Below are positions 28,201 through 36,899 of a DNA stretch of 64,000 nucleotides, one piece after another. A program made the translations under genes and the position numbers. Numbering within the stretch: position 1 is the first letter of the stretch; each line of letters starts with the position of its first letter. The DNA comes from Glaciecola sp049650345 (GTDB lineage: Bacteria > Pseudomonadota > Gammaproteobacteria > Enterobacterales > Alteromonadaceae), in the NCBI GenBank assembly GCA_049650345.1, contig JBARZY010000133.1, forward strand, positions 1 through 64,000, given 5' to 3'. The notes under the pieces were generated by a model. That model had not been told where the DNA came from. It saw only the letters and a list, made by a program, of their open reading frames with translations, and did no database searches.

Positions 28201-28540
28201 CATCGAGTTTTTCACGTACCTCTAAACTGGCCACATCCATTTCAGTGCCCCATTCAAACTCTAATACCACATCCGACTGCTCGGCTTTTGATGCAGAAAT
28301 CACCTTCCTAACACCCTTTACTACGCCGACGGCCTCTTCAATGGGTTTAGTAACCAGTTGCTCTACTTCACCAGGCGCTGCGCCTAAATAATCGGTTCTA
28401 ATGGTAAGCGTTGGATAAGACAGCTCTGGCAATAAGTTAATTGACAAACGTCCTAGCGATACAAAACCAAATAATAGAACCGCTAAGGTAAACATCCACA
28501 CCGTCACCGGCCGTTTTACTGCCACATCTATTAAGTTCAT
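25229..28540 (-). CDS. RND efflux transporter, inner-membrane subunit with unusual central insertion
   Basis: A 1103-residue RND pump subunit. The opening KRPVTVWMFTLAVLLFG, the fourth-helix GGIALAIGLLVDNSIVVLEN and the second-half GIVVNNAIVLIDRINQ are standard. The protein is about 60 residues longer than usual because of a segment at about residues 495-580 between the sixth and seventh helices. It is rich in aromatic and hydrophobic residues (for example LPVFVVSLLVSLFRLV) and could add a membrane-associated helix pair. It lies 15 bases downstream of the adaptor gene and overlaps the next RND gene, forming a three-gene operon. No outer-membrane channel gene is present, so a TolC encoded elsewhere is presumably used. 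Confidence 0.92.
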   Translation of the reverse strand: MNLIDVAVKRPVTVWMFTLAVLLFGFVSLGRLSINLLPELSYPTLTIRTDYLGAAPGEVEQLVTKPIEEAVGVVKGVRKVISASKAEQSDVVLEFEWGTEMDVASLEVREKLDVLFLPLDVKRPLLLRFNPSLDPILRFGLGSSNSEKTNEAANPMDIASMKRVRNYAEEDIKRALESVEGVASVRVGGGLENEIHVLINQQRTGQLNISLAEITQRLEAENVNTSGGRVEDGTQEYLVRTINQFQSLDDMRNLYIATRNGKHIKLSDVAQVVDTYKERSSITRFDGLEGVEIAIYKEGDANTVQVAKLVNDRLTRIREAMPQNYQLQMVYDQSVFIASAIEEVKSAAIIGGVLAMFILYFFLKNIWPTLIISISIPVSIIATFNLMYSYDISLNIMSLGGIALAIGLLVDNSIVVLENIDRHKKDNKNSHEAAAKGTSEVSMAIVASTLTTMAVFFPLVFVEGIAGQLFSDQALTVTFALAASLVVALTLIPMLAAREKSNVKKDELDLGAPVVTQKPTSKVALVFYYLRLPFTWIIKGVFYYLPVFVVSLLVSLFRLVSKGLSWVFRGPLWVFDKVYSALARVYKIALDRALEAKVVVIASITTVSLLALLLVPKLGVELIPPMSQGEFSVEVTLPTGSRLENTDRVITDLAIFTEQQSLVERTYALAGTGSLMNASPAQGGDHWGKLNVVMNNSATQADEDTVKQAMREYLASKAGVQSKFGSPELFTFTTPVEVQIAGYDLDLLKRYGDKLVTAMAANDRFADVKSSLQSGNPELKVVFNHAQLAQLGLNAPDVSRLIATKVGGDIASKFSVDDRKVDILVRTQEAQRDSLADIGNLIVNPGASPSVSLNTVADISMSVGPSEITRVGQQRVVRVTANLAYGDLGAGVIDAQAAIAQLQLPLALQAKVSGQSEEMDASFSSLYMALALAVFMVYLVMASQFESLLHPFLILFTVPMACAGSVYGLFITGTNVSVVVFIGLIMLAGIVVNNAIVLIDRINQLRANNVEKTAAIIEAANSRLRPILMTTTTTVLGLLPMAIGLGDGAEIRTPMAVTVIFGLLFATLLTLFLIPVLYSVFDRKSFAQQTQQNDTDCKEKVYG

Positions 28541-28555
28541 GTGTATTCCCCTAAA

Positions 28556-29662
28556 TTAGATGTTTACAATTTCAACAGTAGCGTTGTCTTTTAAGTTTTG
28601 ATGCCCAGTAATAACAACAGTTTCGTTGCCTGTAAGGCCATTGGTAACTTCTATATAATTACCCTCTTGATAGCCCACATCTACTTGCACTTTTTTCGCA
28701 ATGCCCGTGTCATCGACCACAAACACGTTAAAGGTATCGTCTAGCGCTAACATTGCTTTGCGTGGTAATAAAGTAGCATTGGTGCGAGTGTCATAGTTTA
28801 GGCTCACTTGAGTAAACATCCCTGCTTTTAGCTGGTTACTGTTATTGGGCACACGTAAGGTGACTTTAAAGGTGCCGGTTTGCGCGTCTATTACCGGGCT
28901 AATACGCTCAACAAAAGCATTTACTGACTGGTTATTTAACGCGGTAATAGACAAGGTAGCTTGTTGTTCTTTATGTACGCGTGAAAGCTCTTTTTCGGGT
29001 AAGTGCACAATGCCATATAGCTGTTTTTGTTGCACAATATGAAACATACGTTCGCGTTGGAACGACTCGGTTAAGTTCCCTACTTTCGCGTTACGCTCGG
29101 CAATATATCCGCTAATGGGTGCCACTATAGTGGTTTCTTTTAAATCGAGTTCAGCCAAAGCTAACATGGCTTTTGCCGACTCGTATTGAGCGTTAAGCTT
29201 ATCGTAAACGTCATCACTCACTAACTTTTTGTTATACACTTTGTTAATTTTAGCAAGCTCTTTTTCAATGCCTTGCAAATCAGCTGCAGCGCGGCGTAAA
29301 CTCAATTCATAGCGCTCAGGCTCTAACTTGGCAAGTATTTGACCCTTTTCTACGTAATCACCTTCTTCAACCATAATATGTTCAATAATGCCAGCCGCTC
29401 GCGCTACCACAAATGCTTCTTCTTTGGCCTCAAGCACGGCAGTCGTCGTATAATTTGAAGAAATGTTGCCAGTAGTTACCTGCGCAACTTCTACCGGTAT
29501 GGGTATTATTTTCACTTCTTCTTTTGCTTGTGTTTCTTTAACCGCTTCGGCTTGTCCACAACCGCTAAGCGCAAGCGTGGCCGCTAACATTGATACGAAC
29601 AATACTGGCTTTATTAGCGCATGTAGGGTGCTGGGTGAGGTAAAAAAAGTCTTGGCTTCCAT
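28556..29662 (-). CDS. RND efflux periplasmic adaptor (membrane fusion protein, lipoprotein)
   Basis: This adaptor connects the RND pump to an outer-membrane channel. The lipobox is LSGC (C35 from ATG 29662), so it is anchored in the inner membrane. The barrel-sandwich halves EEAFVVARAAGIIEHIMV and TTIVAPISGYIAERNAKVG flank a helical hairpin (about residues 115-165), followed by beta-barrel and membrane-proximal domains ending ETVVITGHQNL. The ATG at 29695 would add eleven residues but has no ribosome-binding site; the ATG at 29662 has a weak TGGA. It is the first gene of the operon, with a likely promoter in the region to its right. Confidence 0.9.
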   Translation of the reverse strand: MEAKTFFTSPSTLHALIKPVLFVSMLAATLALSGCGQAEAVKETQAKEEVKIIPIPVEVAQVTTGNISSNYTTTAVLEAKEEAFVVARAAGIIEHIMVEEGDYVEKGQILAKLEPERYELSLRRAAADLQGIEKELAKINKVYNKKLVSDDVYDKLNAQYESAKAMLALAELDLKETTIVAPISGYIAERNAKVGNLTESFQRERMFHIVQQKQLYGIVHLPEKELSRVHKEQQATLSITALNNQSVNAFVERISPVIDAQTGTFKVTLRVPNNSNQLKAGMFTQVSLNYDTRTNATLLPRKAMLALDDTFNVFVVDDTGIAKKVQVDVGYQEGNYIEVTNGLTGNETVVITGHQNLKDNATVEIVNI

Positions 29663-29695
29663 ATTATTTTTCCAAAGTGTGTTAAATGTATTCAT

Positions 29696-30015
29696 TGTTT
29701 TATATTAAACAGCTATAACATTGACTTAGCATTGACTGTGCCATTAAAAATTTATACATATAAATCAACAACATAAATTTATTAGTAATCGATAGTGATA
29801 ATAATAAAGAAAAAGAGTTAGCGAATTTCGCTATTTGTTAGTTCAATTGTTACAACTTATGTGTTTATGCCAACTAAATGATGATAAACATTGTCAACAT
29901 CAACATGCTTACAATTTTTACACGGTAAACGCTACCCAGTGTTAGCCGGTTGTGCTTTACTTAAGCATAACGGCAGTTATCAGAATAAAAAAAGTTAAAA
30001 TAAAAAAGGGAAAAC
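29696..30015. other. Divergent intergenic region between the RND operon and the S41 peptidase
   Basis: These 320 AT-rich bases separate two divergent genes and presumably hold both promoters. Two TTGACT hexamers (29721-29726 and 29732-29737) are seen, but neither has a convincing -10 at normal spacing. AAGGG before 30016 is the ribosome-binding site of the peptidase gene. I see no RNA gene, coding remnant or clear operator. Confidence 0.5.
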
Positions 30016-33000
30016 ATGAAATCATTTATTGCACTGTTTTTGTTAATCAGCGTTAGCATTAATGCGGCCGCGCAACTTACCCCAGAATGGGTGCGTTACC
30101 CCGCTATCTCGCCACAAGGCGACACTATTGCATTTACCTATAAAGGCGATATTTATAGCGTACCGGCTTCCGGCGGTGATGCCACACGGCTTACCTTCCA
30201 TCAAGCCCACGATTATCAACCAGTGTGGAGCCATGACGGGCAACACTTAGCCTTTGCGTCTGACCGCTTTGGTAATTTCGATGTGTATGTCATGCCAGCG
30301 CAAGGCGGTAAAGCCACCCGTCTAAGCTATCACTCAAGCAACGAAGAGCCCTATACCTTTTCATTAAACAATCAAAGCGTAATATTTAAAGGCCAACGAC
30401 TCGACACCAATGCACATCGTCAGCATCCTACTTCGCGTCAAGCTGAATTATATGAAGTGCCAGTTGATGGTGGACGCGTTACGCAGGTACTTACCGTGCC
30501 GGCAGAGTATGTTCAGCTGAGTCAAAATGGTAAAAAGATGATATATCAAGACAATAAGGGCACTGAAAACCCTTGGCGTAAGCATCATCGTTCATCAATA
30601 ACCCGTGATATTTGGGAGTATACGTTTAGTAACGGTAAGCATAAAAAACTCACCGATTTTAAAGGCGAAGACCGTAACCCCATTTATACCAACAACGACG
30701 ACAGCATGTATTACTTAAGCGAAGAAAGCGGCAGTTTCAATGTGCATAAGCGCAAGTTGTCTCGCTCATCTAGTACACAATTAACAGAATTTGATTTACA
30801 CCCTGTTCGCTTCTTATCATATGGTAATAACACCTTAGCCTTTGGGTATCATGGCAAGGTATACACAATGACAAACGAACAAGCTCCGCAACTGGTAAAT
30901 ATCAGTATCCGCACTCAAGACGTTAGTAATCATACTGACATGATAGGCATAGACGGTGACATTAGTGAAATGGCGGTGTCTCATAGCGGCGACGAAATTG
31001 CTTATATTGCCAATGGTGACGTATTTGTATCGTCTACCGATGGTGCTTTTACCAAGCAAATTACCCGCACTGCAGGCGAAGAAGCATTTGTGAGTTTTGC
31101 CGCCAACGACGAATACATAATGTACAGCGCCCAGCGCGACAGTAAATGGAGTGTATTTAAAGCCAGTAAAGTACGTGAAGTTGAGCCCTTTTATTACGCA
31201 GCGACACTGATTGAAGAAAAGCCTTTGATTGTAAGCAGTTCAGATAACTACTTAGCCAAAATGTCGCCAAACGGTAAAAAGATTGCCTATATAGAAGACC
31301 GCCGCAGCCTAAAAGTACTCGATGTAAGCACGCAAAAAAGCATCACGTTAGTGCCCCGTAGTGAAATGATCCACATGCGAGATGGCGACCAGCACTTTTC
31401 ATGGAGCCCCGACAGCCAATGGATATTGTTTCAATACGACAAGCTGCTTAACAATGCCGACGTAGCATTGGTTCGTGCTGATGGCAGTGAAAGCATTAAC
31501 ACTATTGTGCCTAGCGGTTACTACGATGCATCTCCTACTTGGGCGAACGATGGCAAACAAATTATGTGGATGTCAAATCGCCATGGTTTAAAAAGCTATG
31601 CCACCAGTGGACGCTCTCAATTTGATGTATACGGCTTATTTTTAACACAACAAGCCTATGATAAATTCACCTTAAGTGAAGACGATTACAATTTGCTTGA
31701 GGCCATTGACGAGGCCAACAGCAGTGACGAATCAGAAACCGACGAAAGCGAAACATCAGACGCTGAGCAAAACGAACAACAAGATACGCCGCCCATAGAC
31801 ATTGAATTTGACGGTTTAGAAGATCGCATCAAGCGCTTTACTATTCACTCTTCTAATTTAGAAGATGCGGTGCTTAGTGCAGATGGCACCACACTGTATT
31901 ATTTATCCAAATTTGAAGATAACTACGACTTATGGGAAACCAATTTACGTACCCAAGAAACCCGCAAAGCCATTAGTTTAGGTGCGCCCGATGGCCGCTT
32001 AATGTGGGACGCTAACAAAGAAAACTTATACTTGTTAAGCGACGGCAGCATATCAACTTTAGTACCCGATGACGGCGACGTTTCAGGCATTTATATTAGC
32101 GAAAAAGCCGAGATTGACCGTAACGCAGTGCGCTTGCATGCATTTGATCATGTATGGTTACGAACGGCTAAGATATTTTACGAACCCACTTATCACGGTA
32201 TTGATTGGAACAAAATGTATACCGAGTACCGCGGTAAAGTGGCACATACCGCAAACCAGTATGAATTTACCGAGCTCCTAAGTGAAATGCTGGGCGAGCT
32301 AAACGTTTCGCATTCTGGCGCTGGGTATCGTGGTGGTAGCGATAACCCTGATGCTACTGCATCTTTAGGCGTATTTCATGATTATGAATACAAGGGAAAT
32401 GGCATAAAGATTACAGAGGTCATCAACGGTGGCCCCTTAGATAAAGCCAAGTTTGATGTTGCGCCGGGTATGATCATTAACAAAATTAATGGCGAAGCGA
32501 TTACCAATAATATGGATTGGGCTAAATTGCTCAACAGAAAAGCCAACAAATTTACGCTGTTAGACATAGTAGATCAACAAGGTAAGATGTTTCAAATTAC
32601 CATGAAGCCTATTTCACAGCGTGATTTAAGCCGTTTGTTATACAAGCGCTTCGTAAAACTAAACGAACTAGAAGTACTTGAACGCAGTAAAGGCAAGCTG
32701 GGTTATGTACATATTCCCGGTATGGGCGATGGTCCATTTAGAAGCATATACAACGACATGATGGGCCGTTTTTACAACAAAAAAGGCATGGTAGTAGACA
32801 CGCGTTTTAACGGTGGTGGCGATTTGGTGGCCGACCTGGCGATGTTTTTTACCGGTGAAAGCTTTTTAACCTACGCCACAGAAGACAAAGTGGTGGGTGG
32901 CGAGCCTACATCTCGTTACACTAAACCGGTTATTGCCTTGTTTAACGAGTCGATGTACAGCGATGGGCATTGTTATGCCAGTGGTTACAAAGATTTGAAT

Positions 33001-33243
33001 TTAGGTAAATCAGTAGGTATGCCAGTTCCTGGTACGTGCAGTTTTGCTGGCTGGGAAAGCTTGCCTTTAGGTGGATATTGGGGCGTAGTACCGGTAAGTG
33101 CAAAAAACAAAAAAGGCGAATGGTTAGAGAACAACCAAACACCGCCAGATATTGAAGTACGCAATGCTCCCGACGTTGTAGCATTTGGGCGCGACCAACA
33201 GCTAGAAAGAGCGGTAAAAGAGTTACTGAAAACAACGCGGTAA
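30016..33243 (+). CDS. Tricorn-like S41 family peptidase, exported
   Basis: A 1075-residue protein with a signal peptide ending near INAAAQ. Residues about 25-560 are beta-propeller repeats of the TolB/PD40 type (for example WSHDGQHLAFASDRFGNFDV and SPDSQWILFQYD). A second propeller region, the C1 region (EPTYHGIDWNKMYTEYR), a PDZ domain near residues 790-870 and the S41 catalytic domain follow. The catalytic serine is probably S982 in ESMYSDGHCYASG, matching the ASDG serine of tricorn. An unusually acidic linker (about residues 570-595) separates the propellers. It likely degrades peptides in the periplasm or outside the cell. It is monocistronic, with a terminator 38 bases after the stop. 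Confidence 0.92.
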   Translation: MKSFIALFLLISVSINAAAQLTPEWVRYPAISPQGDTIAFTYKGDIYSVPASGGDATRLTFHQAHDYQPVWSHDGQHLAFASDRFGNFDVYVMPAQGGKATRLSYHSSNEEPYTFSLNNQSVIFKGQRLDTNAHRQHPTSRQAELYEVPVDGGRVTQVLTVPAEYVQLSQNGKKMIYQDNKGTENPWRKHHRSSITRDIWEYTFSNGKHKKLTDFKGEDRNPIYTNNDDSMYYLSEESGSFNVHKRKLSRSSSTQLTEFDLHPVRFLSYGNNTLAFGYHGKVYTMTNEQAPQLVNISIRTQDVSNHTDMIGIDGDISEMAVSHSGDEIAYIANGDVFVSSTDGAFTKQITRTAGEEAFVSFAANDEYIMYSAQRDSKWSVFKASKVREVEPFYYAATLIEEKPLIVSSSDNYLAKMSPNGKKIAYIEDRRSLKVLDVSTQKSITLVPRSEMIHMRDGDQHFSWSPDSQWILFQYDKLLNNADVALVRADGSESINTIVPSGYYDASPTWANDGKQIMWMSNRHGLKSYATSGRSQFDVYGLFLTQQAYDKFTLSEDDYNLLEAIDEANSSDESETDESETSDAEQNEQQDTPPIDIEFDGLEDRIKRFTIHSSNLEDAVLSADGTTLYYLSKFEDNYDLWETNLRTQETRKAISLGAPDGRLMWDANKENLYLLSDGSISTLVPDDGDVSGIYISEKAEIDRNAVRLHAFDHVWLRTAKIFYEPTYHGIDWNKMYTEYRGKVAHTANQYEFTELLSEMLGELNVSHSGAGYRGGSDNPDATASLGVFHDYEYKGNGIKITEVINGGPLDKAKFDVAPGMIINKINGEAITNNMDWAKLLNRKANKFTLLDIVDQQGKMFQITMKPISQRDLSRLLYKRFVKLNELEVLERSKGKLGYVHIPGMGDGPFRSIYNDMMGRFYNKKGMVVDTRFNGGGDLVADLAMFFTGESFLTYATEDKVVGGEPTSRYTKPVIALFNESMYSDGHCYASGYKDLNLGKSVGMPVPGTCSFAGWESLPLGGYWGVVPVSAKNKKGEWLENNQTPPDIEVRNAPDVVAFGRDQQLERAVKELLKTTR

Positions 33244-33280
33244 TGCGTATGTGAGTATTACTCAAAGAAGTGACAAGACT

Positions 33281-33310
33281 AAAAGGATCTAGCAAGCTAG
33301 GTCCTTTTTT
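33281..33310 (+). terminator. Rho-independent terminator after the S41 peptidase
   Basis: AAAGGATCTAGC pairs with GCTAGGTCCTTT (one T·G at the centre) around a tight CAAG-type loop, and the right arm runs into a T-tract ending at 33310. Confidence 0.85.
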
Positions 33311-33374
33311 AAATAATCTGGTTTTTGGCAGCAGTCACATCGCTTATTGCGGCAATAACTATTCTAAGTTCTGA

Positions 33375-34196
33375 TTAGCCTAACCCAATTACACGTTCAA
33401 TTTCAGCGGCAACTTGCTCAGGGTGCTCTAACGGAAACATGTGTCCTCCCTGCGGCATGCAAACATGCTCGACCGTAGGGTTTCCTCTTAAGAAGGGTTT
33501 GTATAATTTGGGTACACATACTTTCGATTGCTTAGCCGTGACTAGCGTAGCGGGTACCTGTAACTTGCCGTAGTGCTTGCTCAGATTAGTGGGTAAGGTT
33601 CTAAAAATATTGGTCTCTACATCTACATCAAAATGTAAACATAGTTGGCCATCTTGCTCGTGTGTAACCGCGTTTACATAATCGCGGATACACCTTTCTT
33701 GCATATCTTTAAAGAGTGTTTTTTGACTAAAATACGCCACCAAATCCTCTTCTAAATGCCAACGTGTCCTTCTGATTTTGGTTAAGCCTGCAGGTGTCAG
33801 TTTATCAATAAAAGGGGTTTTCTTAACTATCTTAAACATCCATGCGGCTGGGCCTGTAATTAAAGGTGGGTCAAGCATCACTAGGCGGTCAAACAAATCG
33901 GGGCGCTGGCAGCAAGCCAAATATGAGAGCACCCCACCAAAAGAGTGTCCCAAAGCGATGATGGGTGTATCTGCACCTTGTTGCTGCTTTTGCTCTTCAA
34001 CGTATGCAATAAGTTCATCAACTTGATGATGCCAGTTATCAACCAATGGAAATTGCTGATCGTGCGCATATTTGTCTTTGGCAATAATGGTAAAGTTATG
34101 GTTCAGCGAAGTAAAAAGTGCGTTATAGCTTTGCGCGGGAAAACCATTAGCATGAGCAAAGTTGATAATAGGCTTGTTGATGTGGTTTGACTCAAT
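33375..34196 (-). CDS. Alpha/beta hydrolase with no ATG/GTG/TTG at the expected start (possible ATT start)
   Basis: The conserved hydrolase reading frame runs from the stop at 33375 rightward past 34046. Codons 34047-34196 encode the family's expected N-terminus, including INFAHANGFPAQSY with the oxyanion-hole HANG motif. The nucleophile is in GHSFGG and the histidine in PQGGHMFPLEHP, so the enzyme looks intact. No ATG, GTG or TTG occurs in frame between the upstream stop (TAA at 34205-34203) and the TTG at 34046, which lies after the HANG motif. An ATT at 34196 would give 273 residues, the normal family length. Either a rare ATT start is used or the start codon was lost. The substrate is unknown; an esterase- or lipase-like function is possible. 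Confidence 0.75.
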   Translation of the reverse strand: MESNHINKPIINFAHANGFPAQSYNALFTSLNHNFTIIAKDKYAHDQQFPLVDNWHHQVDELIAYVEEQKQQQGADTPIIALGHSFGGVLSYLACCQRPDLFDRLVMLDPPLITGPAAWMFKIVKKTPFIDKLTPAGLTKIRRTRWHLEEDLVAYFSQKTLFKDMQERCIRDYVNAVTHEQDGQLCLHFDVDVETNIFRTLPTNLSKHYGKLQVPATLVTAKQSKVCVPKLYKPFLRGNPTVEHVCMPQGGHMFPLEHPEQVAAEIERVIGLG

Positions 34197-34265
34197 TGAT
34201 GTTTAACAGTATTCCCAATATAGCAGTGCAGGTTTAACAAGCGCAAGTAGCGCACAACAAATATA

Positions 34266-35216
34266 CTACTGAGATTCAAGCACTTCGCGCATGCGCTCTT
34301 GTACCACTTCTACCAGTAAATCGGGCTGAAATTTAGAAATAAACTTGTTACAACCTACTTTTTCTACCATCGCTTCGTTAAAACTGCCGCTTAACGAGGT
34401 ATTGAGCGCAATATACAAGTCTTTCATGCGCTCGTCGCTACGCACCTCCGCCGTTAAGCGGTAACCATCCATTTCCGGCATTTCTGCGTCGGTGAACATC
34501 ATTAAAATTTCACTGGTAACATCTGTTCCGGCATCTGACCACCCCTTTAATAAATTAAGGGCGTTTAAGCCATTTTTTTCCTCAATAATTTCAATTCCCA
34601 GTTGCGTGAGCGTTTCACGTACCTGCCATCTTGCGGTTGCAGAATCATCAACAACAAGCACTTTTTTACCTGATAAATGAGCAGTAATGTCATCATTAAG
34701 AATATCTTCTGATATTGTTGTGTCATAGTGCACTATTTCAGACAGTACTTTTTCAACGTCAATAATTTCAACGAGTTCAGTTATACCGTCGTTTTCTACG
34801 CGAGTGATTGCGGTTAAATAATTGTTTTTGCCAACAGTACTGGGTGGCGGTTGAATATCACTCCATGATGTATTAATAATATTCATTATTTGACCAATCA
34901 AAAAACCTTGCACACTGCGGTTGTACTCAGTAATGATCACATTTGCATCATCATATTCTTCTCGCATAGGATTCATTTGTATAGCGCAGCGTAAATCAAT
35001 AACAGGAATAGATTTACCGCGGTAGTTAATCACCCCTTTTAAATGCTGATGAGACCCCGGCATTTGATTCATTTTGGGCACTGTAATCACTTCACGTACC
35101 TTAAACACATTCAGCGCAAAGGTATGTCGTGAACCCAATTTAAACATTAGCAGTTCTAGTCTATTTTCACCGACTAATTGAGTTCGTTGGTCAACCGAAG
35201 ACATTAATTTAGACAT
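34266..35216 (-). CDS. cheV: Chemotaxis coupling protein CheV (CheW-receiver fusion)
   Basis: A 316-residue cytoplasmic chemotaxis protein. Residues about 15-160 form a CheW domain (ELLMFKLGSRHTFALNVFKVREV, GVINYRGKSIPVIDL) that couples receptors to CheA. Residues about 185-312 form a receiver with the acidic pocket VVDDSATAR, phosphoacceptor aspartate in MFTDAEMPEMDGY, a threonine in LNTSLSG and a lysine in FISKFQPD. CheV proteins tune or dampen the signal when phosphorylated. No other chemotaxis genes are in the window, so this is an isolated copy. It is divergent from elaA. Confidence 0.93.
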   Translation of the reverse strand: MSKLMSSVDQRTQLVGENRLELLMFKLGSRHTFALNVFKVREVITVPKMNQMPGSHQHLKGVINYRGKSIPVIDLRCAIQMNPMREEYDDANVIITEYNRSVQGFLIGQIMNIINTSWSDIQPPPSTVGKNNYLTAITRVENDGITELVEIIDVEKVLSEIVHYDTTISEDILNDDITAHLSGKKVLVVDDSATARWQVRETLTQLGIEIIEEKNGLNALNLLKGWSDAGTDVTSEILMMFTDAEMPEMDGYRLTAEVRSDERMKDLYIALNTSLSGSFNEAMVEKVGCNKFISKFQPDLLVEVVQERMREVLESQ

Positions 35217-35436
35217 TACCGTTCTCTTCCTACTGGTAGCTACATTACTAGACTACACAAAATTTTGATCCTATCTTGTGTTATCGGCAGAGCTGCGTAT
35301 CACATTACCTTCGCTTAAGTCAGTATTAAAAAATGCATAACGACATAAAAAACACTAGGATATTATTAAACATAGGTGTATAAGTCTGCAAAATAAACAA
35401 TACCGCCCTACATTAGTTAACTTAGCGAGTATCAGC

Positions 35437-35892
35437 ATGAATTGGTCATGTCACTTATTTCAACAATTAGATGCCAACACACTCTACGCAGCATTAAAAT
35501 TGCGAAGCGATGTATTTGTGGTGGAACAAAATTGTGTGTACCCTGATTTGGACAATAAAGATGTGCACCCTCAAGCACATCATCTTACTGGCTACCTCGA
35601 CAATACTTTAGTGGCTTATGCTCGCTTGCTACCGCCCCAAATTTCATATGCCAATGTAAGCTTTGGTCGTGTTGTTATTGCCCCTCAGCATCGCAGCAAG
35701 GGTTTGGGCCGAGTCCTTGGTGAACAAATATTGATAGATTGCGAGCGTTTATGGCCGCAACAAGATATTGAAATTGGCGCGCAAACTTATTTACAAAGGT
35801 TTTATGAAAGCCTAGGTTTTGTTAGTGTATCAAAGCCCTACCTAGAAGATGGTATTGAGCATATTGATATGAGACTGCACAAAAATCGCTAA
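35437..35892 (+). CDS. elaA: ElaA-type GNAT acetyltransferase
   Basis: A 151-residue GNAT-fold protein of the ElaA group. The N-terminal LYAALKLRSDVFVVEQNCVYPDLD is characteristic of the family. The acetyl-CoA pyrophosphate loop is VVIAPQHRSKGLGRVLGEQI, followed by the C-terminal YLQRFYESLGF. The in vivo substrate is not established for this family. It stands alone, divergent from cheV and 101 bases before rimK. Confidence 0.9.
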   Translation: MNWSCHLFQQLDANTLYAALKLRSDVFVVEQNCVYPDLDNKDVHPQAHHLTGYLDNTLVAYARLLPPQISYANVSFGRVVIAPQHRSKGLGRVLGEQILIDCERLWPQQDIEIGAQTYLQRFYESLGFVSVSKPYLEDGIEHIDMRLHKNR

Positions 35893-35993
35893 ACACCAAT
35901 ACAACGTGTGGCGACCACCCTTTTTATTAATATGAGTACGCTTGCGGACAACAGTAATGACACTGAGCCGATGCATACTCATTAGGAGCAAAT

Positions 35994-36899
35994 ATGAGAA
36001 TTGCGATACTGTCTAGAAACCCCAAATTATACTCTACCAGACGATTATATGAGGCAGGCATCGAAAACGGCCATGAAATGCATATAGTAGATACTATGCA
36101 TTGCTATATGGACATTACCAGTAGCAAGCCAAATGTACGCTATAAAGGTAAAACACTGCCTAAATTTGATGCGGTTATCCCGCGAATTGGGGCCTCGGTC
36201 ACGTTTTACGGCACCTCTGTGGTGCGCCAGTTTGAAATGATGGGAACCTTTAGTATCAACGAATCAGTGGCAATAAGCCGTTCACGCGACAAACTGCGTT
36301 CGCTGCAACTATTGTCGCGCAAAGGCATAGGCATGCCGCGAACCGGCTTTGCCAATCACCCCGACAAAATTGACGATCTTATTACCAATGTGGGCGGCGC
36401 ACCCGTGGTTATTAAGCTATTAGAGGGCACCCAAGGAATTGGCGTGGTATTAGCCGAAACCAGTAAAACCGCTGAAGCCATTATTGAAGCCTTTATGGGC
36501 TTAAATGCGAGTATTTTAGTGCAAGAATATATTAAAGAAGCGGGCGGAGCCGATATTCGCTGCTTGGTAGTAGGGGGCAAGGTTATTGCAGCCATGAAGC
36601 GTCAAGCTGCACCAGGCGAATTCCGTTCTAACTTGCACCGTGGAGGCAGTGCAAGTGTGGTGAGGTTGTCACCCCAAGAGCGCAAAACCGCAGTTGACGC
36701 TGCAAAAACCATGGGCTTGAATATGTGCGGTGTAGATATACTGCGTTCTAATAATGGCCCAGTGGTAATGGAAGTGAATTCATCGCCGGGCTTAGAAGGT
36801 ATTGAAAATGCTACCGGCAAAGACGTGGCTGGATTAATTATTGATTATATTGGTAAAAATGCGAAACCCAACAACACTCGCACGCGTGGAAAAGGCTAA
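35994..36899 (+). CDS. rimK: RimK ATP-grasp glutamate ligase
   Basis: RimK adds glutamate residues to the C terminus of ribosomal protein S6 in an ATP-dependent reaction, altering ribosome function. The 301-residue length and the N-terminal MRIAILSRNPKLYSTRRL are typical. ATP-grasp elements are VVIKLLEGTQGIGVVLAE, LVQEYIKEAGGADIRCLVVG, and the metal-binding NMCGVDILRS plus VMEVNSSPGLEGIE. A strong AGGAG precedes the ATG. The next gene starts on the base after the stop, so they form an operon with the peptidase-like gene and probably the RimB-like gene. Confidence 0.95.
   Translation: MRIAILSRNPKLYSTRRLYEAGIENGHEMHIVDTMHCYMDITSSKPNVRYKGKTLPKFDAVIPRIGASVTFYGTSVVRQFEMMGTFSINESVAISRSRDKLRSLQLLSRKGIGMPRTGFANHPDKIDDLITNVGGAPVVIKLLEGTQGIGVVLAETSKTAEAIIEAFMGLNASILVQEYIKEAGGADIRCLVVGGKVIAAMKRQAAPGEFRSNLHRGGSASVVRLSPQERKTAVDAAKTMGLNMCGVDILRSNNGPVVMEVNSSPGLEGIENATGKDVAGLIIDYIGKNAKPNNTRTRGKG

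Noticed and set aside
33375..34046. Short form of the alpha/beta hydrolase starting at TTG 34046
   Set aside because: It would remove the HANG oxyanion motif encoded just upstream in the same frame, so this is probably not the functional start.
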